From positions 434,001 to 498,000 of the forward strand of contig NZ_CP147505.1 in the NCBI RefSeq assembly GCF_037201915.1: a stretch of 64,000 nt of DNA. Reading direction: 5' to 3'. The position numbers and the translations under genes were made by a program. The notes under the pieces were generated by a model. The model was not told where the DNA came from, searched no databases, and saw nothing but the letters and a program-made list of their open reading frames with translations. Below, piece by piece: positions 40,356 to 49,638 of this stretch (within the stretch, counting starts at the first letter, position 1; each line of letters starts with the position of its first letter). The DNA is from Haloplanus sp. CK5-1 (GTDB taxonomy: Archaea > Halobacteriota > Halobacteria > Halobacteriales > Haloferacaceae).

Positions 40356-42290
40356 TCAGTCGTCGGCCGGAGCCTGACCGCCGGAGCCGGAGACGCCCGT
40401 GCCGGGGCCGACGTCGATGTCGAGCCGTTCGAGCGTGTCGTCGGTGACGACGCCGTCCGCCCAGCCACGGTGGCTGTAGTACTCGTCTTTCATCTCGTTG
40501 AGCTCGCAGAGTTCGCCCTCGGAGCCACCCTGACCGGGGATGGCCTCGTCGTCGCCTTCGACGAACCGACCCGGGAGCGAGTCGTCCGCGCCGTCGAAGC
40601 CGGCGAGGTTGTTGAAGTAGCGCTCGAGGTTGTACACCCGCTCGCCGGCCGTCATGAGTTCCTCTTCGGTGAGGTCACGGCCGGTCATACCGTTGTACTG
40701 CTTGATGTACTCCTCGATGCCTTCCGCGAAGGCGTTGAACTTGCAGATGTCGAACGAGTCCGAGATGGCGTGCAGGTCCTGGAAGGTGGCGCAGAGTTCA
40801 CCCTTGCCCTCCCAGTCGTACGGGTCGACCTTCTCCGGAATGCCGAGGATCTCGGCCGCCGGCGTGTAGCCGCGCAGGTGGCAGGCGCCACGGTTCGAGG
40901 TGGCGTAGCCGATGCCCATGCCCTTCATGCAGCGCGGGTCGTAGGCCGCGATGGTCTGGCCCTTGACGTCGAGGCGGGTGTCGTGCCCGTCGACTTCGTC
41001 GGCGGCGCGCTCCGGGCCCTTCGCGAGGAAGTCGCCGAGTTCGCTGTTGCGGTGGCCGACCTCCTCGATGAGGTCGATCATGTGCTCCTCGTCGCCCCAG
41101 TCGATCTGGTCGTCGAGGCCGTCGAGATAGCCCTTCTCGGACATCTCCATCGACATGGCGAACATGTTCCCCATGTCGATGGTGTCGATGCCCATGTCGT
41201 TACAGCGGTCGATCATGATCGCGATGGAGTCCCGGTCGTCGTTGGCCGAGTTCGTGCCGAGGGCCCACGCCGACTCGTACTCGTAGGACTCCATCTGGAC
41301 GTTCATGTCCTCACCCTTGTGCTCGTAGTTGACCTCGACCTCCTTCTTACAGGCGACCGGGCAGGAGTGACAGGTCGGCTCGTCGACGAGGATGTTCTCG
41401 CGGACGTTCTCGCCGCTGATGCGCTCGGCGACGATGTCGGTCCCCTCCTCCTCGTTCATCGCGAAGCCGGAGGTGTACTGGCCGTTCTTGGTCGGGTGGC
41501 CGTCCATCTCCTCGGTGATGTTCATCAGGACGTTCGTGCCGTACATCGAGAGCGCGCCCTCGTTGGGCGCGGTGACGTCGGACTCCTGGATGACCTGCAT
41601 CGCCTGCCGGGCACCCTCGCCGAACGTATCGGAGTCCGCGGGCTTTGGCATGTCCGTGCCGGCCTTCACGACGACGGCCTTGACGCCCTTGTTGCCCATC
41701 ACCGCGCCGGTGCCACCGCGGCCCGAGGCGCGGTCGTCCTCGTTGATGATCGAGGAGTAGCGGACCTCGTTCTCGCCGCCCGGACCGATGGCCATACAGG
41801 AGAGGTTCTTGCCGTAGGACCCCTCCACTTCCTCCTCGAGGGCCTCTCGCGTCTCGTGGACGCCCTTGCCCCAGAGGTGGGAGGCGTCGCGGAGTTCGAG
41901 TTCGCCGTCCTCGACGACGGCGTAGACGGGGTCGTCCGCCTGGCCGTCGAAGAGGATGCCGTCGAAGCCGGCCCACTTGAGTCGGGCACCGGACCAGCCA
42001 CCGTGGTGGGAGTCCGTCACCGTCCCCGTGAGCGGGGACTTCGTACAGACTGCGATCCGACCGCTCATGACGGCCTGCGAGCCGGTCAGTGGTCCGGTCA
42101 TGAAGGCGAGTCGGTTGTCGGGCCCGAGCGGGTCGACGTCGGGACCGGCGTCGAAGACGTACTTGACGCCGAGCCCGCGCCCGCCGATGTACTTCTTCGC
42201 GTCCTCGTCGTCGACGCCTTGATAGGCGACGTCGCCCGAGCCGAGGTCCACCTGTGCTACGTGATCTCTGAATCCGCCTAAGTCTGTCAT
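40356..42290 (-). CDS. Aldehyde:ferredoxin oxidoreductase (tungstopterin)
   Basis: 644 residues. N-terminal domain 'YIGGRGLGVKYVFD', 'GPLTGSQAVMSGR', 'SHHGGWSGARLKWAGFDG'; [4Fe-4S] ligands in 'CHSCPVACKK' (about 305) with the fourth Cys near 500 ('YDPRCMKG' or 'DICKFN'); 'ASGRGGTGAVMGNKGVKAV' binds the pterin. Oxidises aldehydes to acids with ferredoxin. The start at MTDLGGF lies 21-27 bases after TATACTT-type box 42311-42317. Confidence 0.9.
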   Translation of the reverse strand: MTDLGGFRDHVAQVDLGSGDVAYQGVDDEDAKKYIGGRGLGVKYVFDAGPDVDPLGPDNRLAFMTGPLTGSQAVMSGRIAVCTKSPLTGTVTDSHHGGWSGARLKWAGFDGILFDGQADDPVYAVVEDGELELRDASHLWGKGVHETREALEEEVEGSYGKNLSCMAIGPGGENEVRYSSIINEDDRASGRGGTGAVMGNKGVKAVVVKAGTDMPKPADSDTFGEGARQAMQVIQESDVTAPNEGALSMYGTNVLMNITEEMDGHPTKNGQYTSGFAMNEEEGTDIVAERISGENVRENILVDEPTCHSCPVACKKEVEVNYEHKGEDMNVQMESYEYESAWALGTNSANDDRDSIAIMIDRCNDMGIDTIDMGNMFAMSMEMSEKGYLDGLDDQIDWGDEEHMIDLIEEVGHRNSELGDFLAKGPERAADEVDGHDTRLDVKGQTIAAYDPRCMKGMGIGYATSNRGACHLRGYTPAAEILGIPEKVDPYDWEGKGELCATFQDLHAISDSFDICKFNAFAEGIEEYIKQYNGMTGRDLTEEELMTAGERVYNLERYFNNLAGFDGADDSLPGRFVEGDDEAIPGQGGSEGELCELNEMKDEYYSHRGWADGVVTDDTLERLDIDVGPGTGVSGSGGQAPADD

Positions 42291-42310
42291 GGTAACGTGC
42301 GTTAGTTGGT

Positions 42311-42317
42311 TATACTT
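42311..42317 (-). promoter_or_regulatory. TATA box of the aldehyde oxidoreductase gene
   Basis: AAGTATA on the reverse strand, ending 21 bases before ATG 42290, which fits leaderless transcription and supports that start over an upstream in-frame ATG. Confidence 0.5.
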
Positions 42318-42408
42318 CCAAGCTGTTAGTCGTTGCTCCGTCGACGTAACCACGTTCGATTACCCAAGTGCTTTTAGGCCCGCCTAATGTCACGAAAACG
42401 CGTCACGA

Positions 42409-42774
42409 ATGCACCGATCGACCATCACGGTTGCGGTGGGTATCGTCGTCCTACTGGGATCGATCGTGAACCCCGCGTGGTTCGGGTCTCCGGGCGACGG
42501 AGCGGCGGCGCTCTCCTGGATCTTTCATCTCGTCGGTTACGCCGCCCTCGCCGCGGCCGTCCGGCCGCTGTTCGGTCCCGGGTGGCGCGGGGTCGGCGCG
42601 GCCGTCGCCGTCGCGACCGGGTTCGGGGCCGGCGTGGAACTCGTCCAAGTAGGCCTCGCGTACCGAACCGGCAGCGTCGCCGACGCCGCCCTCAATGCGG
42701 TCGGTTCGGTCGCCGGCGTGACGGTCGCCCGTGCCGTCCGCCGCCTGTGGCCGTCGCCCTCCACGGATCCGTAG
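42409..42774 (+). CDS. VanZ-like membrane protein
   Basis: 121 residues, four membrane segments. The conserved VanZ pattern is visible: 'HLVGYAALAAAV' near the middle and 'GVELVQVGLAYRTGSVADAALNAVGSVAG' (E, R, D, N, G). Function of archaeal members is unknown. Confidence 0.75.
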   Translation: MHRSTITVAVGIVVLLGSIVNPAWFGSPGDGAAALSWIFHLVGYAALAAAVRPLFGPGWRGVGAAVAVATGFGAGVELVQVGLAYRTGSVADAALNAVGSVAGVTVARAVRRLWPSPSTDP

Positions 42775-42836
42775 CGCGTTCGCGTCGCTGCACCGACCCC
42801 GAAGCCGCTTTACGCGTCGGTCGGCTATCCCCGGCA

Positions 42837-43907
42837 ATGAGCGAACCGAGCCCCGACGTGTACGAGCAGGGGAAGGGGATGGACGCCCACAACCAGGTGA
42901 TGCGGGGGATTCGGTCCCGCAAGGACGAGACGTACGACCCACACGAGCCGACGCGGGTGTGGCTTGACGAGGATCGGACGCCGGACGGCGTCTCTCGGTC
43001 GCTGACTATCATCCTCAACACCGGCGGCTGTCGCTGGGCGCGGGCCGGCGGGTGTACGATGTGTGGCTACGTCGCCGAGTCCGTCGAAGGCGGGTCGGTC
43101 ACCCACGACGCCCTCATGGATCAGATCGACGCCTGCCTCGCCCACGAACGCGAGAACGCCGACGATCCCGCAGGGCTGATCAAGATCTACACCTCCGGTT
43201 CCTTCCTCGACGAGCGCGAGGTGGGCGCGGAGAGCCGCCGCGCCATCGCCGAAACCTTCGCCGACCGCGAGCGAATCGTCGTCGAGTCCCTCCCCGACTT
43301 CGTCGACCGAGAGAAACTCGCCGACTTCACAGACCGCGGCCTCGCGACCGACGTGGCGGTCGGACTCGAGACCGCCACCGACCGCGTGCGCCACGACTGC
43401 GTGAACAAGTACTTCGACTTCGAGGACTTCGTCGACGCGACCGAGGAGGCCGACGCCGCCGGCGCGGGCGTGAAGGCGTATCTCCTGATGAAGCCACCCT
43501 TCCTCTCGGAGCGCGAGGCCGTCGAGGACATGGTCGACTCGGTGCGCCGGTGTGCGGAGTACTGCCACACTGTCTCGATGAACCCCTGTAACGTCCAGCG
43601 GTACACGATGGTCGACGACCTCTACTTCGAGGGTGGCTACCGGCCGCCGTGGCTCTGGTCGGTCGCCGCGGTGCTCGAACGCACGGCCGACGTCGACGCC
43701 ATCGTCGTCTCCGACCCCGTCGGAGGCGGGAGCGACCGCGGCCCGCACAACTGCGGCGAGTGCGACGAGCGAGTCGAACGAGCCATCAAGGACTTCAGCC
43801 TCCGCGGGGACCCCTCGGTGTTCGAGCAGGTGTCCTGTGACTGCGAGGCGACGTGGGAGACGGTGCTCGACGCCGAGGCGAGTTACGCGATGCCGCTCGC
43901 GCGCTGA
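42837..43907 (+). CDS. raSEA: Archaeosine synthase radical SAM subunit RaSEA
   Basis: 356 residues. 'GGCRWARAGGCTMCGY' (about 63-78) holds the three cluster cysteines, with CxMC in place of the CxxxCxxC usual in radical SAM enzymes, as in the family for RaSEA; 'SGSFLDEREVG', 'VGLETATD', 'KAYLLMKPPFL' and a Cys-rich C-terminus ('HNCGECDERVERAI', 'SCDCEATW') follow. With ArcS it converts preQ0-lysine at tRNA position 15 to archaeosine. ArcS is not in the window. Start ATG 42837. Confidence 0.85.
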   Translation: MSEPSPDVYEQGKGMDAHNQVMRGIRSRKDETYDPHEPTRVWLDEDRTPDGVSRSLTIILNTGGCRWARAGGCTMCGYVAESVEGGSVTHDALMDQIDACLAHERENADDPAGLIKIYTSGSFLDEREVGAESRRAIAETFADRERIVVESLPDFVDREKLADFTDRGLATDVAVGLETATDRVRHDCVNKYFDFEDFVDATEEADAAGAGVKAYLLMKPPFLSEREAVEDMVDSVRRCAEYCHTVSMNPCNVQRYTMVDDLYFEGGYRPPWLWSVAAVLERTADVDAIVVSDPVGGGSDRGPHNCGECDERVERAIKDFSLRGDPSVFEQVSCDCEATWETVLDAEASYAMPLAR

Positions 43908-44040
43908 CGACCTCGCCACAACACCTTTCGCTCGCCGGCCGCAGGTGGACCTATGTCCCGAGCAGTCGCGACCCCGGATCCACCCCGGGACGCTCTTTCG
44001 GTCCGGCCGACGCCCCGTCCGACCCGCCCGGGTGAGTCGA

Positions 44041-46266
44041 ATGACCGACCCTGACGCCGACGCGGCCGCTCCCACCGATCCGGACCCGGCTCGGCCCGGC
44101 CTCCGCCGCCGGTCGCTGCTCTCCGCCCTCGCGGGTGCCGGAACCGCGTCGCTGGCCGGCTGTCCGGCCTCGAACGGCGGGGACGGCCCGGGCGACGGCG
44201 GCGACGGCGAGGATCCTACCCCCACGACGTCGGCCGACCCCGAGACGGCGCGTCGACTGGCCGGGCGGTTCGCGCCGACGTTCGCGTTCGACGCCGCCGA
44301 GCGGTGGCTCCCGACCGACCCCCGGACGTACACGAGCGAGCGCGACGGTCGGACGGTCGTCGACGGCTTTGACGCCTTCGACGGCTACACCCGGCGGTAC
44401 GACGAGGCGAGCGATCCGCCGGAACCGACGGTGTTCTACCACGTCGTCGAGTACGGCGACTCGCCGCTCGCGGTCGTCCAGTTCTGGTACTACTCCGCGT
44501 TCGACCAGTTCACCACCAACTTCCACTGGCACGACTGGGAGGTGTTGCACGTGTTCGTCGACACCGACACCGAGGAGCCACAACTGTTCGTCGCGAGTTC
44601 CCACTCGGGGCGGGTGCCGAACAACGAACACCTCGATCCGGGCCCCGACCGTGCCCCCCGAATCCTCTCGGAACTCGGCTCGCACTCCAGCGCCCTGTCG
44701 CTGAACGACCGCCGGAACAGTTTCCAGCGCCTGCCCCTCGACGACCTCCCGGCCGACATCACGAACCGGGCGCTCGGCGCCATCGAACAGTTGGCCGAAC
44801 TCCCGGCCGCGTACGGCCTCCCCCGCGACGAGGGCCTGCGCCTCCCCTACGTCGTCCCCGAACTCGACGACGAACCGATCTACGAACACGCCGACCTCCC
44901 GTCGGCCGACCGCGACGCCCTCGTCTCCGAGGCGCTGACCGTGCGGTCGTTCGACGCCCTCGCCTCGCCGCCGACCGACCTCCCGGCCCGGGAGACGGGG
45001 TTCGTCTTCGCCCCCGACGGCGGGTCGTCGACGGACGACGACGTCGACGTGACTTACGACCTCGTCCCGACGCGCGAACTCGAGGACATCGACGAGTTCA
45101 CCGGCCCCCAGTTAAGCTTCGAGTTCGCCATCCCGGCGTTCGCCGAGGACGCCGTCGCGGGCCACATCACGACGGCTGGGACGCCGTGGAACCAGGAGCG
45201 GTACGACGATCCGGCCGCCGACATCACCGAACCCGCACACCGGTCGGCGCTGTCCGATCGCTACGACGCCGTCGAACCACCCGGACCGATCAACGATCTC
45301 GTCGCGACGATATCCGAGACGATCCAGTCGCCTGACGCGCCCGAGGACGAGGGCGTCGAGACGACGGACGCCTCCGTCGAGGCGATCACCCTCCTCCGGA
45401 GCGACCCCGTCGCCGCGCCGACGTTCCGCGGCGTGGCGATGCTCCGCGGCGTCGAGGCTGGCGACCACCAGTTGACGGTCAACGGCGCCGGCGTCGCCCC
45501 CCACACCGAACCGGTGACGGTCGGCGACGGCGGCGAGGCTGGCGGGACGCCGGCGGACACGGCGACGTCGGCGGATACCGACGGGTCGAACACCCTCACC
45601 CTCGCGGGCGTCGAGGGCGAAATTCCCCTCGTCCCCGCCGGCGAGGCGACCAAGGTGGAGGTCGACGCGGACGGTGCCGACGCGGACCTCGAGACGTTCG
45701 CCGTCGACGACGACTTCGGCGGCCGACTCTACGAGGCGTCGGTCGACGGCCCCGACGCCGTCTACGTCCACCGCGGCGGGGCGTACACGGCGGAGGTTCG
45801 CGACGTCGACGACGCCGTCGGTGCCTTCCGGGTCAACCCCTCGGGGACCGACCCGATCCGGATCGCCCGCCCGCGGACGGGGACGGCGTCGCTGGCGTCG
45901 TTCGTCGAGACGCTGGTCGGCGAGACGACGAACCACCTCGGCGAAGTTGGGGACGACGACGCGGACGAGGGCGGCGGCGACGACACGTCCGGTGGCGGCG
46001 GGACGACCCAGACTCTCGGCGGCCTGCTCCGAGCGCTGGAGGCGGTCAGCGGCGCGGCGGGCCGCGCGGCGGAGCGGGCCGAGTCGGGCGACCGGCGCGG
46101 GTCGGACCGGGCGCTCTCGGCGCTGGCGTCGAACCTCGAACGCGCGGTCGAACGCTTCGAGGGGCTTCGCGACACGCTGCCGGCCGACCGGGCGGCCGCG
46201 ACGGACCGGCAGTTGCGGGAGGCCCAGCGACGGGCGAACCAGGCGGCGGCCGCCGAAAAGCTCTAG
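44041..46266 (+). CDS. Large Tat-exported lipoprotein of unknown function
   Basis: 741 residues. 'RRRSLLSALAGAGTASLAGC' is a twin-arginine signal ending in a lipobox Cys (about 38). The mature part begins acidic/Thr-rich, then 'VVQFWYYSAFDQFTTNFHWHDWEVLHVFVD' and 'ASSHSGRVPNN', followed by a carboxypeptidase-like beta domain and a helical C-terminal third with Glu/Arg heptads. The HWHDWE block looks like a metal or substrate site. No family assigned. Its stop overlaps purQ's by four bases (convergent). Confidence 0.65.
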   Translation: MTDPDADAAAPTDPDPARPGLRRRSLLSALAGAGTASLAGCPASNGGDGPGDGGDGEDPTPTTSADPETARRLAGRFAPTFAFDAAERWLPTDPRTYTSERDGRTVVDGFDAFDGYTRRYDEASDPPEPTVFYHVVEYGDSPLAVVQFWYYSAFDQFTTNFHWHDWEVLHVFVDTDTEEPQLFVASSHSGRVPNNEHLDPGPDRAPRILSELGSHSSALSLNDRRNSFQRLPLDDLPADITNRALGAIEQLAELPAAYGLPRDEGLRLPYVVPELDDEPIYEHADLPSADRDALVSEALTVRSFDALASPPTDLPARETGFVFAPDGGSSTDDDVDVTYDLVPTRELEDIDEFTGPQLSFEFAIPAFAEDAVAGHITTAGTPWNQERYDDPAADITEPAHRSALSDRYDAVEPPGPINDLVATISETIQSPDAPEDEGVETTDASVEAITLLRSDPVAAPTFRGVAMLRGVEAGDHQLTVNGAGVAPHTEPVTVGDGGEAGGTPADTATSADTDGSNTLTLAGVEGEIPLVPAGEATKVEVDADGADADLETFAVDDDFGGRLYEASVDGPDAVYVHRGGAYTAEVRDVDDAVGAFRVNPSGTDPIRIARPRTGTASLASFVETLVGETTNHLGEVGDDDADEGGGDDTSGGGGTTQTLGGLLRALEAVSGAAGRAAERAESGDRRGSDRALSALASNLERAVERFEGLRDTLPADRAAATDRQLREAQRRANQAAAAEKL

Positions 46267-46955
46267 ACGGTCACCGGCGTGGCTTCGAACCCGCGGAGGA
46301 TCCCCGTCCCGTCCGTCCCGTCGAGGTCGGGGAGTGTCGCCCGCTCGGGGTGGGGCATCATCACCGTAGTCGTGCGCTGTTCGCCGACGACGCCGGCCAC
46401 GTTGTCCCGCGAGCCGTTGGGGTTGGCGTCGTCGGTGACCGCACCCTCGGCGTCGCAGTACCGCAACAGGATCCGGTCCTCGTCGACCAGCCGTTCGTAG
46501 GTGTCGTCGCTCGCCTCGAACCGGCCCTCGCCGTGGGCGATGGGGAGTTCCAGCACCCGTCCCTCGTCGTACCTCCGCGTCCAGGGCGAGTCCGTCGTCT
46601 CCACCCGGACGTGGACCCGCTCACACTGGAAGCGTGCGCTCCGGTTGACGGTGAACGCGCCCGGCGTGAGGCCGGCTTCGCAGCCGATCTGTGCGCCGTT
46701 GCAGACGCCCAAGACGGGAACACCATCGCTCGCCGCCTCGCGCACTTCGTCGATGATCGGGGTACGAGCCGCCATCGCACCGGCACGGAGGTAGTCGCCG
46801 TACGAGAAGCCGCCGGGGAGCATCACGCCCGTCGCGTCCTCGGGAAGGCCGTCCTCGTACCAGACGCGGTCGGCGTCGATCCCGAGGTGGGAGAGCGCGC
46901 GCACGGAGTCGCGGTCGCAGTTGCTGCCGCCGAACTGGATCACCGCGACCGTCAT
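46263..46955 (-). CDS. purQ: Phosphoribosylformylglycinamidine synthase, glutaminase subunit
   Basis: 230 residues. 'VAVIQFGGSNCDRD' start, 'LPGGFSYGDYLRAGAMA', nucleophile elbow 'LGVCNGAQIG', and 'MMPHPERAT' with the His-Glu of the triad. Supplies ammonia to PurL for FGAM synthesis in purine biosynthesis. ATG overlaps the purS stop by four bases. Confidence 0.95.
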   Translation of the reverse strand: MTVAVIQFGGSNCDRDSVRALSHLGIDADRVWYEDGLPEDATGVMLPGGFSYGDYLRAGAMAARTPIIDEVREAASDGVPVLGVCNGAQIGCEAGLTPGAFTVNRSARFQCERVHVRVETTDSPWTRRYDEGRVLELPIAHGEGRFEASDDTYERLVDEDRILLRYCDAEGAVTDDANPNGSRDNVAGVVGEQRTTTVMMPHPERATLPDLDGTDGTGILRGFEATPVTV

Positions 46956-47203
46956 CGGTCCGCGACCTCGACCTCGTAGTCGTGGATGGTCGGGTTCGCC
47001 AGTAGTCGTTCGGCCATCTCGTCGGCCCGGTCGCGCGCTGCCTCCCTGTCCTCCGCGTCGAGGTCTACCTCGAACCGGTCGGCCGACCGGAGGTCGTCGA
47101 GTTCGAACCCGAGTCGTTCGAGCGCCCGCTGGGTCGTCTCGGCCTCGGGATCGAGGACCCCGTGTTTGAGTCGCACCGTGACCGTCGCGGTGTATGCCGT
47201 CAT
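46952..47203 (-). CDS. purS: Phosphoribosylformylglycinamidine synthase subunit PurS
   Basis: 83 residues, complete PurS: 'TATVTVRLKHGVLDPEAETTQRALERLGF' and 'LLANPTIHDYEVEV'. Bridges PurQ and PurL. Start at MTAYTA; purL is not in the window. The gene follows the frameshifted PPOX gene, same strand. Confidence 0.95.
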   Translation of the reverse strand: MTAYTATVTVRLKHGVLDPEAETTQRALERLGFELDDLRSADRFEVDLDAEDREAARDRADEMAERLLANPTIHDYEVEVADR

Positions 47204-47290
47204 CGGTCGACCGTGGGTGGCCACGGGGCAAAGCCGTTTTGGAGTGGCCCGGGCGCACACGACCGTCCCTTCGGGACTGCGTCGACGCGT

Positions 47291-47745
47291 TCAGTCCCAG
47301 CCTCCGTACTGTGTCGCGAACTCGCGTCCGCTGCAATCGTCCGTGTCCAACCCGAACAGGCGGAACTCGACGTCATCGAAGGGGATGCCCCAGACGCCGA
47401 AGTCGGGGGAAACTCGGCGTTCGCGGCCAAACTCGCGTAGGCTTGCTCCCGTTCGTCGTCCGCTATCTCGTACAGTTCACCCGTGATGACGACGCTTCGC
47501 CAGATGGCTTCGTCGTCGTCGCCCTGTTCGTACACGGTGAGACAGACGTTCGGATTCGACTCGATGATCCGACTCTTCCGGCTCTGCCGTCCGCCGCCCC
47601 ACTGCATCGGAAACACCATCCGGTCGGCATCGTACCCGAACGACATCGGAACCGCGTACGGTCGTCCGTCGTCGACCATCGCGAGGAGGCCGATACCGTT
47701 CCGGACGAGGACCTCGTCGATTTCGTCCCTGTCGAGACGCCTCAT
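47291..47745 (-). pseudogene. Pyridoxamine-5'-phosphate-oxidase-like protein with a frameshift
   Basis: Residues 1-113 read 'IDEVLVRNGIGLLAMVDDGRPYAVPMSFGYD', 'WRSVVITGELYEI', a split-barrel flavin/F420-binding fold. At a C-run (47405-47409, five G on the plus strand) one base is missing; the next frame continues perfectly as 'DFGVWGIPFDDVEFRLFGLD..' to 'QYGGWD' and a stop at 47291, giving the usual 151 residues. Either a real inactivation or a sequencing error. Without the correction the protein runs on as nonsense to 47200. Confidence 0.8.
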
Positions 47746-47859
47746 CCGACGGTGTCGTGATCATATCGATAAAAAATACACGGTACACGGACCACGACCG
47801 GACACCGCCACCTCCGAACCGTCCGAACCCTACATGTGTCTCGCCCACCTACGGCCGGT

Positions 47860-47991
47860 ATGTCCGTCCGGAGCCTCGACAGCATCCACCACCTCATTTT
47901 GATCCTGCTGTCGTTGCTCGTCGCGGCGGCGCTCTACCGGTTCGCGACGCTGTTGTTGCGCGACCTGCCGTGGCCGTCGGTCCTCCCGTAG
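47860..47991 (+). CDS. Single-pass membrane peptide, 43 residues
   Basis: ATG 47860 to TAG 47991: 'MSVRSLDSIHHLILILLSLL' then 'VAAALYRFATLLLRDLPWP'. One hydrophobic helix, basic start, Pro-rich end. It sits between two leftward genes. Unknown role; too short to judge by composition alone. Confidence 0.45.
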   Translation: MSVRSLDSIHHLILILLSLLVAAALYRFATLLLRDLPWPSVLP

Positions 47992-47992
47992 G

Positions 47993-49006
47993 CTACAGGT
48001 CGCGGACGGCGTCGACGGCGTCGTCGACCGGTGGCGCGTCGAACCACGCCCCGCCGGTGTAGGCGTTCGCGCCCGCGGCGTACAGCTCCGAGACGGCGGT
48101 CACGACCGACGACGGGAGGGGGTCGGGGTCGACCGCACAGAGCCCGCGCCAGTCGGCGACGCCCCGACGGTCCGCCTCGGCTTTCGCCTCGCTCACGGCT
48201 TCGACCCACTCGGGGTCGGCGCGCTTGTAGTACTGGCGCACCACCTCCTTGGACACCTCCTGGTCGCCGTAGGCGAAGCGGTTCTCGTCGAACGTCCCGA
48301 CCACGTCCGCGACCTTCACCGTCCCGTCGACGTAGCAACACTCGATCTTGCCGTCCTCGTGGACGAACCCGGCCTCCGCCGCGCGCTCGGTGACGATACG
48401 GTTCACCTCGCGGGCGAGGGTGTCGAGGGCGTCGAGGTCGGCCGCGCCCGCGATCCGGTCGGCCGCGGCGCGGTCGAGGTAGCGGTCCTGCTCCTCGTAC
48501 TTCGTCGAGAACTCCACCACCGGTTCGGGGAGGTCGACCGGTCCCTCGGGCCACGCGGACAGGTCCAGCCCGTACTCTTCCGGTTCGCCCCTCGTCCGGA
48601 GGCTCGACCCCACCGGGACGGTGTTGCGGAAGACGATCTCCAGTGGGATCAGGTAGTTGCTTCCGGCCGCGCCGTGGAAGGCGTCGTAGTCGTACGCCTC
48701 ATCCTCGAAGGGGAGGTCGGGCACCCGCACGAGCTCGATGGCGAGTTCCCGCGGCGCGTCGTCGAGCGCACCCAGTGGTACTGCGTCCGGGCCCACACCG
48801 CGATAGTGGGTGGCTACGCCCTCGGACTCCAGCAGTTCGAAGTTAAACGCGCCCATCGTACAGAGGCTCCGGCCCTTCTCCGGGATCCGGTCGGGCATCG
48901 CCCCCCAGTCGAAGACCGAGTAGTCGTCGGTGAAGTCGAAGCGTCCGCGCCCCGTCGCCGTCGCCGTGGGTTCGCGCTCGACGCGGAACTCCTTGACGCT
49001 CGTCAT
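47993..49006 (-). CDS. purC: Phosphoribosylaminoimidazole-succinocarboxamide synthase
   Basis: 337 residues. SAICAR synthetase signatures: '[19 protein letters not shown]' (D-W-G, ATP loop), '[16 protein letters not shown]' and '[19 protein letters not shown]'; the family also shows '[12 protein letters not shown]'. Joins CAIR and aspartate with ATP in purine synthesis. Start MTSVKEF. Close to purS/purQ but separate. Confidence 0.95.
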   Translation of the reverse strand: MTSVKEFRVEREPTATATGRGRFDFTDDYSVFDWGAMPDRIPEKGRSLCTMGAFNFELLESEGVATHYRGVGPDAVPLGALDDAPRELAIELVRVPDLPFEDEAYDYDAFHGAAGSNYLIPLEIVFRNTVPVGSSLRTRGEPEEYGLDLSAWPEGPVDLPEPVVEFSTKYEEQDRYLDRAAADRIAGAADLDALDTLAREVNRIVTERAAEAGFVHEDGKIECCYVDGTVKVADVVGTFDENRFAYGDQEVSKEVVRQYYKRADPEWVEAVSEAKAEADRRGVADWRGLCAVDPDPLPSSVVTAVSELYAAGANAYTGGAWFDAPPVDDAVDAVRDL

Positions 49007-49102
49007 GTGTGGGTCTCGCGCGCGCCGCCGGCAAGAACCTTTCAGTTTTCCAGCTCGGACGCCACCCCGAACGCTTTCACCCCGGCGCGCCACGGATCGG
49101 AC

Positions 49103-49600
49103 GTGCCCCGTCCGCCCGCCCCGTCGGAGAACGCCCCCGCCGACCCCGACGTCGCGGCCGACCTCCGGCGACTCAGGGACGTGAGCCACCTCCTCGACGA
49201 CTCGATCCGGGTCCCCGGCACCACCTACCGCGTCGGCGTCGAACCCCTGATCGGTCTCCTCCCCGTCGTCGGCGACGCCGCCGGCCTCGCGTTCTCGGCG
49301 TACGTCCTCGTCGTCGCCGTCCGCACACGCGTCCCACGGGCGACGCTCGGGCGGATCGTCCTGACGCTGTGGATCGACGCTGCCGTCGGCTCGATCCCCC
49401 TCCTCGGCGACCTGTTCGACGCCTACTGGAAGGCGAACCTGCGGTCGACCCGTCTCATCGACGCCCGTCTCGCCGACCCCGCGGGCGCGGCCGCCGACCG
49501 CCGGTATCTGTGGCGGGCCGGGATCCTCGTCGCCCTGCTCGGCTGCCTCGCGCTGGCCGGGGCCGTCGCGTTCGGGTGGTGGCTCGCTGGGGTGGTCTGA
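49103..49600 (+). CDS. DUF4112 membrane protein
   Basis: 165 residues from GTG 49103. '[32 protein letters not shown]' and '[25 protein letters not shown]' are the DUF4112 signatures, with two membrane helices between and one after. Function unknown. Divergent from purC. 38 bases upstream of pus10. Confidence 0.8.
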   Translation: MPRPPAPSENAPADPDVAADLRRLRDVSHLLDDSIRVPGTTYRVGVEPLIGLLPVVGDAAGLAFSAYVLVVAVRTRVPRATLGRIVLTLWIDAAVGSIPLLGDLFDAYWKANLRSTRLIDARLADPAGAAADRRYLWRAGILVALLGCLALAGAVAFGWWLAGVV

Positions 49601-49638
49601 ATGGCAAGACAGTTACGCGAGCCGACCCCTCGACCGGT

